From Limnobaculum zhutongyuii (GTDB lineage: Bacteria > Pseudomonadota > Gammaproteobacteria > Enterobacterales > Enterobacteriaceae), in contig NZ_CP034752.1 of assembly GCF_004295645.1 (NCBI RefSeq), positions 1,426,001-1,490,000 on the forward strand: a DNA stretch of 64,000 bases, given 5' to 3'. The notes below the pieces were generated by a model. That model saw only the letters and a list, made by a program, of their open reading frames with translations, ran no database searches and had not been told where the DNA came from. Within the stretch, counting starts at the first letter, position 1. Each line of letters starts with the position of its first letter. Positions 16,289 through 26,966 of this stretch are shown one piece after another. The position numbers and the translations under genes were made by a program.

Positions 16289-18436
16289 GTGTCTCGTACA
16301 ATTATGTTAATTCCTACCGGCACCAGCGTCGGGTTGACCAGCGTCAGCCTTGGTGTCGTTCGCGCTATGGAGCGCAAAGGTGTCCGTTTAGGCGTACTTA
16401 AGCCAATTGCACAGTCCCGCTCAGGCGCTGATGTGCCGGACCAGACTACTACTATTCTGCGTGCTAACTCTAACGCCGTAACGGCTGAACCACTGAGCAT
16501 GGCTCAGGTTGAGAGCATGCTGAGTAACAATAAACAAGACGTACTGATGGAAACGATTGTTGAACGTTACCAGGAGTGCGCAAAGGACGCAGAAGTCGTT
16601 CTGATTGAGGGGTTAGTTCCTACTTCCCACCATCAATTCGTTAATGCCTTAAACTATGAAATTGCTAAAACGCTGGGTGCAGAAATCGTTTTTGTAATGT
16701 CATTAGGCAATGACTCCCCTGCCCAACTGAAAGAACGCATTGATTTAGCCCGTTCAAACTTCGGCGGCAGCAAAAATGAGAACATTACCGGTGTTATCAT
16801 CAACAAGCTGAATGCTCCGGTTGATGAGCAGGGTCGTACTCGCCCTGACCTGTCAGAGATGTTTGATGATTCAGCCAATAAACCAGCAATCAGCGTAGTT
16901 GATACCGCTCAGCTGTTCACCAATTCCTCACTGCCAATTTTAGGCTGCATTCCGTGGAATCTGGACTTGATTGCTACCCGTGCGATCGATATGGCTCATC
17001 ACCTGAAAGCGCGTATCATCAACGAAGGTGACATTCGTACCCGTCGTATTAAGAACGTGACTTTCTGCGCACGTAGCATTCCGAATATGTTACTGCACTT
17101 CCGTCCAGGCTCACTGTTAGTGACTTCTGCCGATCGTCCGGATGTTCTGGTTTCTGCCTGTCTGGCAGCGATGAATGGCGTAGAAATCGGCGCAGTACTG
17201 CTAACCGGTGGTTATGCCATTGATGAGCGTGTACACAAACTGTGTGAGCAAGCGTTTGAAACTGGTTTACCGGTCTTCATGGTTGATACCAACACCTGGC
17301 AAACTTCGCTGTCGCTACAAAGCCTCAGCCTGGAAGCTCCGGCGGATGACCATCAGCGTATTGAACAGGCACAAAACTATATTGCTAACCATATCAACAG
17401 CGAATGGATTGATACCCTGACGGCAAACAGCGAAGGCTCGCGCCGCATGTCTCCTCCAGCGTTCCGCTATCAGTTAACTGAGCTGGCGCGTAAAGCAGGC
17501 AAGCGTGTTGTTCTGCCGGAAGGTGACGAACCACGTACTATCAAAGCAGCCGCTATCTGTGCTGACCGTGGTATTGCACAATGTATTCTGCTGGGAAATC
17601 CGGAAGAAGTCAGACGTGTTGCGGAAGCTCAGGGTGTTGAACTGGGTAAAGGCGTAGAAATTGTTGACCCGGCTGAAGTGCGTGAAAACTATGTTCCACG
17701 TCTGGTTGAGCTGCGTAAGAGCAAAGGCATGACCGAAGTGGTTGCGCGTGAGCAACTACAGGACAACGTGGTACTGGGTACCATGATGCTGGAGCAAAAC
17801 GAAGTTGACGGTCTGGTATCTGGCGCGGTTCACACCACGGCTAACACGATTCGTCCACCGCTGCAGTTAATCAAAACCGCACCGGGCAGTTCTCTGGTTT
17901 CTTCCATCTTCTTCATGCTGTTACCTGAACAAGTTCTGGTATACGGTGACTGTGCAATTAACCCGGACCCAACCGCAGAACAACTGGCTGAAATCGCTAT
18001 TCAGTCTGCTGACTCTGCCGCAGCCTTCGGCGTTGATCCTCGCGTTGCTATGATCTCCTACTCTACCGGTAATTCCGGTACCGGTAGCGATGTTGATAAA
18101 GTACGTGAAGCAACGCGTCTGGCACAGGAAAAACGTCCTGATCTGGTCATTGACGGTCCGTTGCAATATGACGCAGCCATTATGGAAGACGTAGCAAGAT
18201 CTAAAGCACCAAATTCACCGGTTGCGGGTAAAGCTACGGTATTCATCTTCCCTGACCTGAACACCGGTAACACCACTTATAAAGCAGTTCAGCGTTCAGC
18301 TGACCTGGTTTCTATCGGTCCAATGTTACAGGGCATGCGTAAGCCAGTTAACGACCTGTCTCGCGGTGCATTAGTAGACGATATCGTGTACACCATTGCA
18401 TTGACAGCTATTCAGGCTGCGCAAAACGAAGGTTAA
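16289..18436 (+). CDS. pta: Phosphate acetyltransferase
   Basis: 715 residues, one more than E. coli Pta. The N-terminal third is the BioD-like P-loop fold (MLIPTGTSVGLTSVSLGV), a DRTGG domain lies in the middle, and the catalytic PTA_PTB domain occupies about residues 390-715 (VVLPEGDEPRTIKAA, SGAVHTTANTIRPPLQ, ISYSTGNSGTGSDVDKV). It converts acetyl-CoA and phosphate to acetyl phosphate, the substrate of AckA. Long enterobacterial-type Pta proteins are allosterically controlled through the N-terminal domains. Confidence 0.98.
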   Translation: MSRTIMLIPTGTSVGLTSVSLGVVRAMERKGVRLGVLKPIAQSRSGADVPDQTTTILRANSNAVTAEPLSMAQVESMLSNNKQDVLMETIVERYQECAKDAEVVLIEGLVPTSHHQFVNALNYEIAKTLGAEIVFVMSLGNDSPAQLKERIDLARSNFGGSKNENITGVIINKLNAPVDEQGRTRPDLSEMFDDSANKPAISVVDTAQLFTNSSLPILGCIPWNLDLIATRAIDMAHHLKARIINEGDIRTRRIKNVTFCARSIPNMLLHFRPGSLLVTSADRPDVLVSACLAAMNGVEIGAVLLTGGYAIDERVHKLCEQAFETGLPVFMVDTNTWQTSLSLQSLSLEAPADDHQRIEQAQNYIANHINSEWIDTLTANSEGSRRMSPPAFRYQLTELARKAGKRVVLPEGDEPRTIKAAAICADRGIAQCILLGNPEEVRRVAEAQGVELGKGVEIVDPAEVRENYVPRLVELRKSKGMTEVVAREQLQDNVVLGTMMLEQNEVDGLVSGAVHTTANTIRPPLQLIKTAPGSSLVSSIFFMLLPEQVLVYGDCAINPDPTAEQLAEIAIQSADSAAAFGVDPRVAMISYSTGNSGTGSDVDKVREATRLAQEKRPDLVIDGPLQYDAAIMEDVARSKAPNSPVAGKATVFIFPDLNTGNTTYKAVQRSADLVSIGPMLQGMRKPVNDLSRGALVDDIVYTIALTAIQAAQNEG

Positions 18437-18454
18437 TTCTTTCGTTTATTGGTG

Positions 18455-18489
18455 AAAAAAATGCCGGGCTTAATACCCGGCATTTTTAT
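18455..18489. terminator. Bidirectional terminator between pta and yfcD
   Basis: ATGCCGGG, loop CTTAATA, CCCGGCAT, flanked by a run of A on the left and TTTTT on the right, so it can stop transcription from pta and from the converging yfcD. Confidence 0.9.
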
Positions 18490-18528
18490 TGGCTGAAATC
18501 GGTTAATGCTAATGAAAATCGTCTGATA

Positions 18529-19080
18529 TCAGGCTTGATGTTCGATGCTTTCCGCAATTTCTTGCTGCTCAGGATTACGCGTCACCCATAGATTAAGCGC
18601 TTTGACAGAATCCGGAGTAAACTCATCGGCTCGCTGATTGATCTCTTCCAGCGTCAACCAATGTACGCTCTCAATCTCTTCTTCCTGCAGGGCGAATGGG
18701 CCATGGGTAATACAGCTAAACAGCGCTCCCCAGACCATGCAGTTATCCGATTCATAGTAAAAGGTACCGTGATCGGCAAATGGCACATCGGCAATACCCA
18801 GTTCCTCTTCCGCTTCGCGGCGGGCTGAAGTCAGCATGTCTTCCCCTTGCTGAACGACACCACCTGCCGTGGCATCAAGCCAACCCGGGTAGAAATCCTT
18901 AATCTCAGTACGGCGCTGTACTAAAATTTTTCCCATACCGTTATGAACCACAATATAGGTTGCCCGATGGCGTAAATTCTTCTGCCGCATTTGCTGGCGA
19001 GTTACCTGAGCCATCACATTGTTATTCTCATCAACAACATCGACCCACTCAACCTGTTCGGCCTGCTCTTGTTCTTCCAT
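18529..19080 (-). CDS. yfcD: Nudix hydrolase YfcD
   Basis: 183 residues. The Nudix box reads GGVVQQGEDMLTSARREAEEELGI and keeps the REAEEELG core that binds magnesium. The N-terminal WVDVVDENNNVMAQVTRQQM is shared with isopentenyl-diphosphate isomerase-like Nudix proteins. The substrate is unknown. Starts three bases after yfcE ends, so the two are co-transcribed. Confidence 0.92.
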   Translation of the reverse strand: MEEQEQAEQVEWVDVVDENNNVMAQVTRQQMRQKNLRHRATYIVVHNGMGKILVQRRTEIKDFYPGWLDATAGGVVQQGEDMLTSARREAEEELGIADVPFADHGTFYYESDNCMVWGALFSCITHGPFALQEEEIESVHWLTLEEINQRADEFTPDSVKALNLWVTRNPEQQEIAESIEHQA

Positions 19081-19083
19081 CTG

Positions 19084-19641
19084 TTAAAACCTTTTCTCTA
19101 AAGATACCTGAATGATGGGCTCTTGTTGTTGCAAGCTTAGCACCTGTAACACACCATCGCTCAGCATACCAAAACTAGCCGGGTATCCACCTTTAGGCAG
19201 ACTGGCAGATCCCGGATTTAATAAGTAAATATTCTCACGCTTTTCAGCCTGAGGTATGTGCGTATGACCATAAACAAACACATCCCCGGTACGTAACGCA
19301 GGGAGTTTATCAGGATGATAATGGTGCCCATGAGTTAAAAACAACCGGCGTTGTTCAAGTAATACCTGTTGCCAGGTTGCCTCTATTGGAAAGTGTAATA
19401 GCATTTGGTCTACTTCACTATCACAATTCCCACGCACAGCCATGATTCTATCAGCAAAGCGGTTAAGATACAGCGCTACTTCTGCAGGATTATACCGATC
19501 CGGCAATGGGTTACGAGGGCCGTGATATAACAAATCACCCAGTAAAATTAACCAGTCAGCACCGGAATGCTCAAAGCGTTCTAATACCAATTGAGTTGCT
19601 GATAAAGAACCATGTAAATCAGATGCAAACATCAATTTCAT
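19084..19641 (-). CDS. yfcE: Metallophosphodiesterase YfcE
   Basis: 185 residues. Calcineurin-like metal motifs in order: ASDLHGS at 6-12, LLGDLLYHGPRNP near 35, VRGNCD near 71, LTHGHHY near 103 and YGHTHIPQ near 130. The E. coli enzyme is a manganese-dependent phosphodiesterase with an unknown natural substrate. It is the first gene of the yfcE-yfcD pair. Confidence 0.94.
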   Translation of the reverse strand: MKLMFASDLHGSLSATQLVLERFEHSGADWLILLGDLLYHGPRNPLPDRYNPAEVALYLNRFADRIMAVRGNCDSEVDQMLLHFPIEATWQQVLLEQRRLFLTHGHHYHPDKLPALRTGDVFVYGHTHIPQAEKRENIYLLNPGSASLPKGGYPASFGMLSDGVLQVLSLQQQEPIIQVSLEKRF

Positions 19642-19836
19642 CAGTGAATATCCTGAATATAAAATCAGTCAAAGTGGGATTTTGACCACTGGCACTGCAT
19701 TAAAAAATATTATCTTAAGATTACCGCACATTTTACTGAATAAAAAAGGCTTCTCCCGGCATAATATACCCATTGGTTACAGGGAAAAAACCAATAACAT
19801 TATTAAGCCAGTAAAATTTATGACATGGAGGGAACT

Positions 19837-20487
19837 ATGATTAAATTTTATTACACCCCAATTCCTGATGGAAAAAAGATCGCTATCTTTCTTGAAGAGC
19901 TTGAGCTGTCTTACAGCATACATCCTTTCAAGCTCAGCAATGTCGATTATCCGCTGCAAACGCTGACGACCTTATCCCCTGAAGAGAGAGGTCCGATAAT
20001 TATTGATCCCAAGCCGCATACCGGTGAACCGCCTTTAACGTTATATGGAGCAAGCACCATTCTGGTGTATCTGGCTGAAAAAAGCGGCCATCTGGCTTCT
20101 TTTGGACTTCGTCATCGCTATGATGTGCTGCAATGGCTATTTTGGGTAGAAAACAAATTAATGTCAACGCTGGAAAATATGGAGTATTTCAGCCACCACT
20201 CTAAACGCATCATTCCCTCAACCATCGAGCTGTATCAAAATGAAACCATTGCGGTCTATCAGTCGCTTAATCAAAATTTGACCAAGAATATGTATATTGC
20301 CGGAGACAGCTACAGTATTGCAGACATTGCCCTTTATCCTTTGGTTGATGCTTATCAAAAGCAACGTATTGATTTACAAAATTACCCGGCCGTCAATAAC
20401 TGGTATCAACGCATAAGTAAACGACAGGCAGTTGTTATTGCTAAAAGGATAGATACCGAATGGCAATTAAAAGGCAAAAGAGAGTAA
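19837..20487 (+). CDS. yfcG: Glutathione S-transferase family protein (YfcG-like)
   Basis: 216 residues from ATG 19837, preceded by GGAGG at 19828-19832; the ATG at 19825 is part of that ribosome binding site. The N-terminal thioredoxin-like half has YTPIPDGKKIAIFLEEL and the C-terminal helical half ends NNWYQRISKRQAV. Its position next to yfcE and yfcH points to YfcG, a disulfide reductase. The N-terminal helix carries PIPDGKK instead of the TPNGxK of YfcG, and PKPHTGEPPLTLYGAS is more divergent, so it may be a related GST. Confidence 0.75.
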   Translation: MIKFYYTPIPDGKKIAIFLEELELSYSIHPFKLSNVDYPLQTLTTLSPEERGPIIIDPKPHTGEPPLTLYGASTILVYLAEKSGHLASFGLRHRYDVLQWLFWVENKLMSTLENMEYFSHHSKRIIPSTIELYQNETIAVYQSLNQNLTKNMYIAGDSYSIADIALYPLVDAYQKQRIDLQNYPAVNNWYQRISKRQAVVIAKRIDTEWQLKGKRE

Positions 20488-20591
20488 AAACACAAAGTTG
20501 TGAGCGATCATAATATTTTGTGTCAACTATCCGCTATGATAAGTAGATGCTAGACGGTTTTATTCCTTACGACTGCTTCAGGAGATCGCCC

Positions 20592-21494
20592 ATGCATATA
20601 CTTATTACAGGTGCTACCGGACTTATCGGTCGTCATTTGACCAAAAGCCTGTTATTGCAGTCCCACACCATTACTGTGGTTAGCCGCAGCATTGAAAAAG
20701 CCAGATTGCTGTTTGGCGATAGTGCCCGCTATATCAATGGGCTGGATAGTCTGAAAAATCTCGATGATTTCGATGCGGTAATCAATCTGGCAGGTGAACC
20801 CATTGCAGATAAACGCTGGACAACGGTACAGAAAAGACGACTGTGCAACAGTCGCTGGCAATTAACCGCCCATCTCAGCAAGCTATTTATCGATAGTCAT
20901 ACGCCTCCATCGGTGTTTATTTCCGGCTCTGCCGTTGGTTATTACGGCGATCAGGGCCAAAGCGTAGTCACCGAAGACGAAATGCCTCATCCGGAATTTA
21001 CTCATACTCTCTGTCAGCGTTGGGAAGAGGAAGCCCTGTTGGCAAAAAGCGATCGCACCCGGGTTTGTCTGCTGCGCACTGGTATAGTGTTATCAACCGA
21101 AGGCGGAGCGCTGGCCAAAATGTTACCCATATTTAAAATAGGTCTCGGTGGTCCATTAGGATCAGGTCTGCAATATATGCCCTGGATTCACATTAACGAT
21201 ATGGTGAATGCCATCCTGTTTTTACTGACTACTCCTAAGCTGGAAGGCCCATATAATATGGTTTCTCCTTATCCGGTACATAATGAACTATTTACCGACC
21301 TTCTGGCTTCAGCCATCGACAGGCCGCATTTCTTCCGCACTCCGGCATTTGTTATTCGCTTACTGATGGGGGAATCGGCAGTATTGGTACTGGGTGGTCA
21401 ACATGCATTGCCAAAACGGCTGGAAGAAGCGGGATATCGTTTTGAGTTTACTGACTTAGAAAAGGCGTTTGAGAATTTGTTTCCAAAGGATTAA
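20592..21494 (+). CDS. yfcH: NAD(P)-binding epimerase-like protein YfcH
   Basis: 300 residues from ATG 20592, after AGGAGA; the in-frame ATG at 20547 has no site. The Rossmann motif is TGATGLIGRHL near residue 8, and FISGSAVGYYGDQG near 110 and PWIHINDM near 200 match the YfcH/SDR39 family. The catalytic role is not known. folX, which lies between yfcG and yfcH in E. coli, is absent here. Confidence 0.92.
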   Translation: MHILITGATGLIGRHLTKSLLLQSHTITVVSRSIEKARLLFGDSARYINGLDSLKNLDDFDAVINLAGEPIADKRWTTVQKRRLCNSRWQLTAHLSKLFIDSHTPPSVFISGSAVGYYGDQGQSVVTEDEMPHPEFTHTLCQRWEEEALLAKSDRTRVCLLRTGIVLSTEGGALAKMLPIFKIGLGGPLGSGLQYMPWIHINDMVNAILFLLTTPKLEGPYNMVSPYPVHNELFTDLLASAIDRPHFFRTPAFVIRLLMGESAVLVLGGQHALPKRLEEAGYRFEFTDLEKAFENLFPKD

Positions 21495-21534
21495 TCATCG
21501 AGGAATAAATATCGTTCATCCCCAGAGGTTAACC

Positions 21535-21570
21535 AACACCTATAAGCCTGTTCTGGCGCTTATAGGTGTT
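21535..21570. terminator. Hairpin between yfcH and the MFS gene
   Basis: AACACCTATAAG pairs perfectly with CTTATAGGTGTT (12 bp) around a 12-base loop. It serves converging transcription from yfcH and the transporter. Confidence 0.75.
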
Positions 21571-21609
21571 CGGGTCTGGTGTTTAGTTTATGGGTATTGG
21601 TTATTCATC

Positions 21610-22912
21610 TCAGGCGCTTTTAGTGCGACGCTCGGCAATAAAAGACACCAGGAATATTGCACCAATCAGGTCAAAGAACCCCATCGCAATAAACAGTGGA
21701 TTAAAGCCTATCTTATCGGCGGTAACACCGATTAATAATGAGAACAGAAAACTGGCGATCCATGCGGCTGAACCCCGCATACCATTAACCGTTGCCATCT
21801 GGCCTTTATCAAAAGAGTCCACCACCAGCGCACTCAACATACAAGAAATGATTTGGTGACCAAAACCACCGATAGAGATCAATACAATAGCGATGTAGGG
21901 ATCTTTCGTTACCGCCACCAAAGCCAGAGAAAGCATCATAAAGGCACCAGTAACAGAACTGGCCACTACGGAGTTGGTACGTGAGCAGCCAAACCAGCGA
22001 GCATACAGCTTAGTCAGATAACCACTGGCGACACTGCCCAGATCCGCCGCTAAAAATGGCAGCCAGGCAAACATAGCAATCTGTTTTAAGTCCATACCCC
22101 CGCTCATTAGCAAGATACAGAGGAACCCAAAAGCTTAGTACTGCCCAGGCTGGTTCTGCCATAAATGCCGGTATGGCAATACCATAAAAACGCTTGTTTT
22201 TTGACACGGTCTTCAACGCAGTAAAGAACGGTAATTTCACCGCTGGCGCTTCGTTATCTTGTTTGATGAATGCCAGCTCTTCTTTACTCAAATTCGGATG
22301 TTGCTCAGGGTTGTGATAGAACAACCACCAAAGAATAACCCACACCATCGCCAGAATACCGGTAAACATAAATGCACCCTGCCAGCCAAAAGAGGCATGT
22401 GCAAAATAGATAATAGGCGGAGCCAGCATTGCACCAATAGAGAAGCCGACCCCGGCCCAACCGGCTGCAACCGGACGCTCCTTTTTAGGAAACCACTCTC
22501 CAATGGTTTTGGCGTTAGCTGGCGTGGCTGCCGCTTCAGCACCGCCCATCATAAAACGTAAAATAGCTAATTGTAGCCAGCTTCCCGCTCCGGCATGCAT
22601 CATACAAACAATTGACCAGACAATCGCACATACCAGGAAGCCCAACTTCAGGCCTATCACATCAATTAACCAGCCGCATATTGGCTGGAAAACCGTGTAA
22701 GCTAACTGAAATGCACCAACAATCCATGAGTATTGCTCAGTGGTAATACCCAAACTGTTTTTTAACTCCGGCGCCAAAATACCAAGTGAGTTACGGGTAA
22801 TGTAGTTAACAGTGACTCCCATCAAAAACAGTACCAATACCCACCAACGCAGGTTGCGGATAGTTCGCGTGGCCTTCACTGTGGTCACATCCTGATTTAT
22901 TTCAGAACTCAT
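21610..22912 (-). pseudogene. MFS anion:cation symporter (hexuronate/sugar-acid type), frameshifted
   Basis: A transporter of about 430 residues read in two frames. The first 270 or so residues (NYITRNSLGILAPELKNSLG, ILRFMMGGAEAAATPANAK, WVPLYLANERG) run from 22912 to about 22100. The rest, MDLKQIAMFAWLPFLAADLG to FIAERRTKSA, is in the next frame and ends at 21610. Five C at 22097-22101 (G on the coding strand) where four would restore ERG-MDLKQ explain the break. The sequence fits the ACS family (ExuT, GarP, GudP). It is divergent from a LacI-type regulator, so uptake of a sugar acid is likely. A sequencing error is possible. Confidence 0.85.
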
Positions 22913-23220
22913 GTTGATCTTCTCCTTGCCGAGATAATAATCAGCGCTGGTATGACAACCCTCCGGCGGTCACTCTCTTTAACCATCTGATTAATGATTT
23001 TTTATTTAAATTTTTTACGTAGAAAAGCTAAAAGCAATTCGACAAATCGACAAATCGACAAATCGACAAATCGACAAATCGAGCCTAAATGAGTTATAAA
23101 TCAACCAATAGCAGATTTGCTGCAATTATTTTCATCAGACTGAAATAATCGAATAAACATTTAGTTAAACAGCATTGAGAATGGCGAACGCTAACAGATG
23201 AAAATTTTTTCATTTACAAA
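22913..23220. promoter_or_regulatory. Divergent control region of MFS gene and LacI-type regulator, with octamer repeat
   Basis: 308 bases. It contains five tandem copies of GACAAATC at 23041-23080. The stretch 23085-23215 is AT-rich (TTTAAATT near 23005, TGAAATAATCG near 23142) and probably carries the promoters. No palindrome typical of a LacI operator was seen with confidence. Confidence 0.5.
23041..23080. repeat. Tandem repeat, five perfect copies of GACAAATC
   Basis: Eight-base unit repeated five times without mismatch, preceded by TTC and followed by GAGCC. Lies in the divergent promoter region; copy-number change by slippage would alter spacing by eight bases at a time. Confidence 0.95.
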
Positions 23221-24312
23221 ATGGGCATAGATCACAGAATGAGTAAAAAGCTAAAAATAAGCGAAATTGCTGCTCAAACCGGGTTGTCTATCAGTACGGT
23301 TTCAAGAGTATTAGCAGGCAAAGCCAATACCAGTGAAGCGGCAAAACAACGGATTCTGGCTTGCGCGCAGCAGAATGGTGTACTGCAAGGAATGGCTGCA
23401 GGACGCTTATTACTCAATAATCTGATGGTATTTGCCCCTCAGAGGGCCTTTGATGAGCGTCTGGATGTTTTCTATTACCGTGTAATTCAGGGCATCAGCA
23501 AAGCGTTGAGTGCCCATGAAGTACGGTTACGCTATTGCGCACTGGAAGAGCTGGATAGCGATACCAACCTGTTTCTGACAAAAATGAATGAACCTGATAC
23601 CGAAGCGGTGATTCTGCTGGGTATTGACGATCCCCATATTCATGATTTGGCGGTGGACTTAGCTAAGCCATGCGTTTTGATAAACTGCCGCGACCGCAAA
23701 ATGCGCCTGCCAGGCGTTTCCCCTGACAATCAGCTTATTGGTGAGTATGCCGCAAGCTACCTGTTCGAACTGGGTCATAAATCGGTGGTTAATCTGCTGT
23801 GCCTGCGACGTCATACCATGGAGTTGCGCCTTGCCGGAATTCGGGATGCCTGGGAAGCCCATAATCTTGCTTTTGATGACGATCGGCATCTGATAACCGC
23901 ACAAAGCTTTAGCGCCAAAGAAAGCGAACAGCTAATCAGTGATTTTCTTGCTGTGACGCCACGGGATAAATTACCCAGCGCGTTACTGGTGGGAGGGGAT
24001 TTTATGGCGGCAGGCGCCGTTAGTGCGCTGCAAAAAGCAGGATTGCGGGTTCCTAATGACATTTCGGTGATGAGTATTGATGGCTTCAACCTTGCTGCCA
24101 TCCATGATGTTCCATTGACCTCTGTTCACGTTCCGCGCGATCAGCTGGGCGAAGAAGCAGTACATATTCTTCAACAGCGTCTGATTCGCCCACAGGCTCC
24201 TGTCGGTAACTTATTGCTAAACGGCACGCTGGTCATTCGTGAATCGGTACGCCGCATTCGTCCAAATAAAAGCCATACGGAAGTACGTAACAACGGGTTG
24301 TATGATGAGTAA
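23221..24312 (+). CDS. LacI-family transcriptional regulator
   Basis: 363 residues from ATG 23221, or 357 from ATG 23239 (MSKKLKIS), which fits the family N-terminus better. The helix-turn-helix is LKISEIAAQTGLSISTVSRVLAG, followed by the hinge helix ending ACAQQNG. The rest is a periplasmic-binding-protein-like sensor (GIDDPHIHDLAVD, NLLCLRRHTMELRLAGI, DISVMSIDGFNLA). It is divergent from the sugar-acid MFS gene, so it probably controls that gene and itself. The effector is unknown. Confidence 0.9.
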   Translation: MGIDHRMSKKLKISEIAAQTGLSISTVSRVLAGKANTSEAAKQRILACAQQNGVLQGMAAGRLLLNNLMVFAPQRAFDERLDVFYYRVIQGISKALSAHEVRLRYCALEELDSDTNLFLTKMNEPDTEAVILLGIDDPHIHDLAVDLAKPCVLINCRDRKMRLPGVSPDNQLIGEYAASYLFELGHKSVVNLLCLRRHTMELRLAGIRDAWEAHNLAFDDDRHLITAQSFSAKESEQLISDFLAVTPRDKLPSALLVGGDFMAAGAVSALQKAGLRVPNDISVMSIDGFNLAAIHDVPLTSVHVPRDQLGEEAVHILQQRLIRPQAPVGNLLLNGTLVIRESVRRIRPNKSHTEVRNNGLYDE

Positions 24313-24316
24313 AAGG

Positions 24317-24352
24317 TTGATGGTTATTTCAGCGTTCTGAAATAACCATCAA
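24317..24352. terminator. Long perfect hairpin between the LacI-type gene and ubiX
   Basis: TTGATGGTTATTTCAG pairs over 16 perfect bases with CTGAAATAACCATCAA around CGTT. The genes converge on it; on the minus strand TTTT follows shortly after, so it ends ubiX as well. Confidence 0.8.
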
Positions 24353-24376
24353 TATTGGAAAAAGTCATTGGTTGTC

Positions 24377-24952
24377 TTATGGTTTACTGCCCTGCCAACG
24401 CTCAAACAGATCCTGTTCTAACTGAATATCAAGCTGGTCCAACACCCGGTTTACCGTTTGATCAACGATATCCTGCACGCTTTGAGGCCGATGATAAAAT
24501 GCCGGGGCCGGAGGCATAATCACTGCACCCAGTTCCGCAGCCTGCGTCATTAAACGCAAATGTCCAAGATGCAATGGCGTTTCCCGCACGCACAATACCA
24601 GCGGTTTACGCTCTTTTAGCGTCACATCCGCAGCCCGGCTTAATAAATCATCGGTGTAACTATTTACGATAGCCGACAGGGTTTTCATCGAACATGGCAA
24701 AATCACCATACCGTGACAGCGAAACGAACCGGAAGAAACCGAAGCGGCAATATCCCGCACATCATGAACCACAGAGGCCAATGAGGTAACATCACGCAAA
24801 CTATAATCCGTTTCCATCGCCAACGTCTGACGGGCAGCATTACTGACAATCAAATGGGTTTCAACTTCCGCACAACTTTGCAGAACCTGTAGCAGGCGGA
24901 CACCATAGATTGCACCACTGGCGCCGGAAATACCAACAATCAAACGTTTCAT
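24377..24952 (-). CDS. ubiX: Flavin prenyltransferase UbiX
   Basis: 191 residues, close to E. coli UbiX (MKRLIVGISGASGAIYGVRLLQVL). The FMN-binding GISGASG loop, the SSGSF motif near 93, and VLCVRETPLHLGHL near 125 are present. It attaches a prenyl group to FMN to make the cofactor of UbiD in ubiquinone synthesis. Downstream of purF as in E. coli, but on its own transcript after a gap of 446 bases. Confidence 0.97.
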   Translation of the reverse strand: MKRLIVGISGASGAIYGVRLLQVLQSCAEVETHLIVSNAARQTLAMETDYSLRDVTSLASVVHDVRDIAASVSSGSFRCHGMVILPCSMKTLSAIVNSYTDDLLSRAADVTLKERKPLVLCVRETPLHLGHLRLMTQAAELGAVIMPPAPAFYHRPQSVQDIVDQTVNRVLDQLDIQLEQDLFERWQGSKP

Positions 24953-25398
24953 AAGAAAACTCTTCGCATTCGCTGAATAATGACAGGACTTTGCCGTAAT
25001 CAGGATACTTTATCAATCAGAATCCTATTGGGTAATAACCCTGATGAATAAAAAATGCCGCACTGAAACATCAGCACAGCATTTCAGACTGATAACAAAG
25101 TCATATGATTCAGTTTTATATTAGTTTTGTTTTTTAGCATAGCCAATCGGAGGGAGAGATTGCCGTTGGGGTCGTAGCAGCTTTAGCTGCCGGAGCGCCC
25201 CTAGGGAATCTAGGCCCGACACGCTCTACAGCTAAGTACAGATGGTCTTCCGACCGAGCACGAAAGTGATTTGAGCAATATCGTTTTTACGGTCGGAATA
25301 TTCACAGATACTGATTATTAGGTTTGCCAGCAGCCTCAAATGCCGCACTGAAACATCAGCACGGCATTTTCGACGTTCAATCACTAATAGCTGCCAAT
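24953..25398. other. Structured 446-base gap between ubiX and purF
   Basis: A 32-base direct repeat occurs at 25053-25084 and 25338-25369 with one mismatch; the second copy is the purF terminator. Between them, about 25140-25320 is full of small inverted repeats: GCAGC/GCTGC around TTTA, CCTAG/CTAGG around GGAAT, AGCG/CGCT, and TTCCGACCG near 25250 pairing with CGGTCGGAA near 25300. It has no credible ORF. It looks like a structured RNA or a small mobile repeat element that has duplicated a terminator. Confidence 0.6.
25338..25369 (-). terminator. Terminator after purF
   Basis: AAATGCCG pairs with CGGCATTT, with CTGA and TCAG pairing inside. It lies about 30 bases after the purF stop and is flanked by A/T runs. 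A degenerate second copy is at 25053-25084. Confidence 0.8.
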
Positions 25399-26916
<1,518 letters not shown>

Positions 26917-26966
26917 GCTGTCTTTTCCTCATCAGTATCACCCCACGTCCACCCTGACGAAAATGT

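Noticed and set aside
23041..23080. Possible CRISPR-like repeat
   Set aside because: The units are eight bases, tandem and without spacers, and no cas genes are near.
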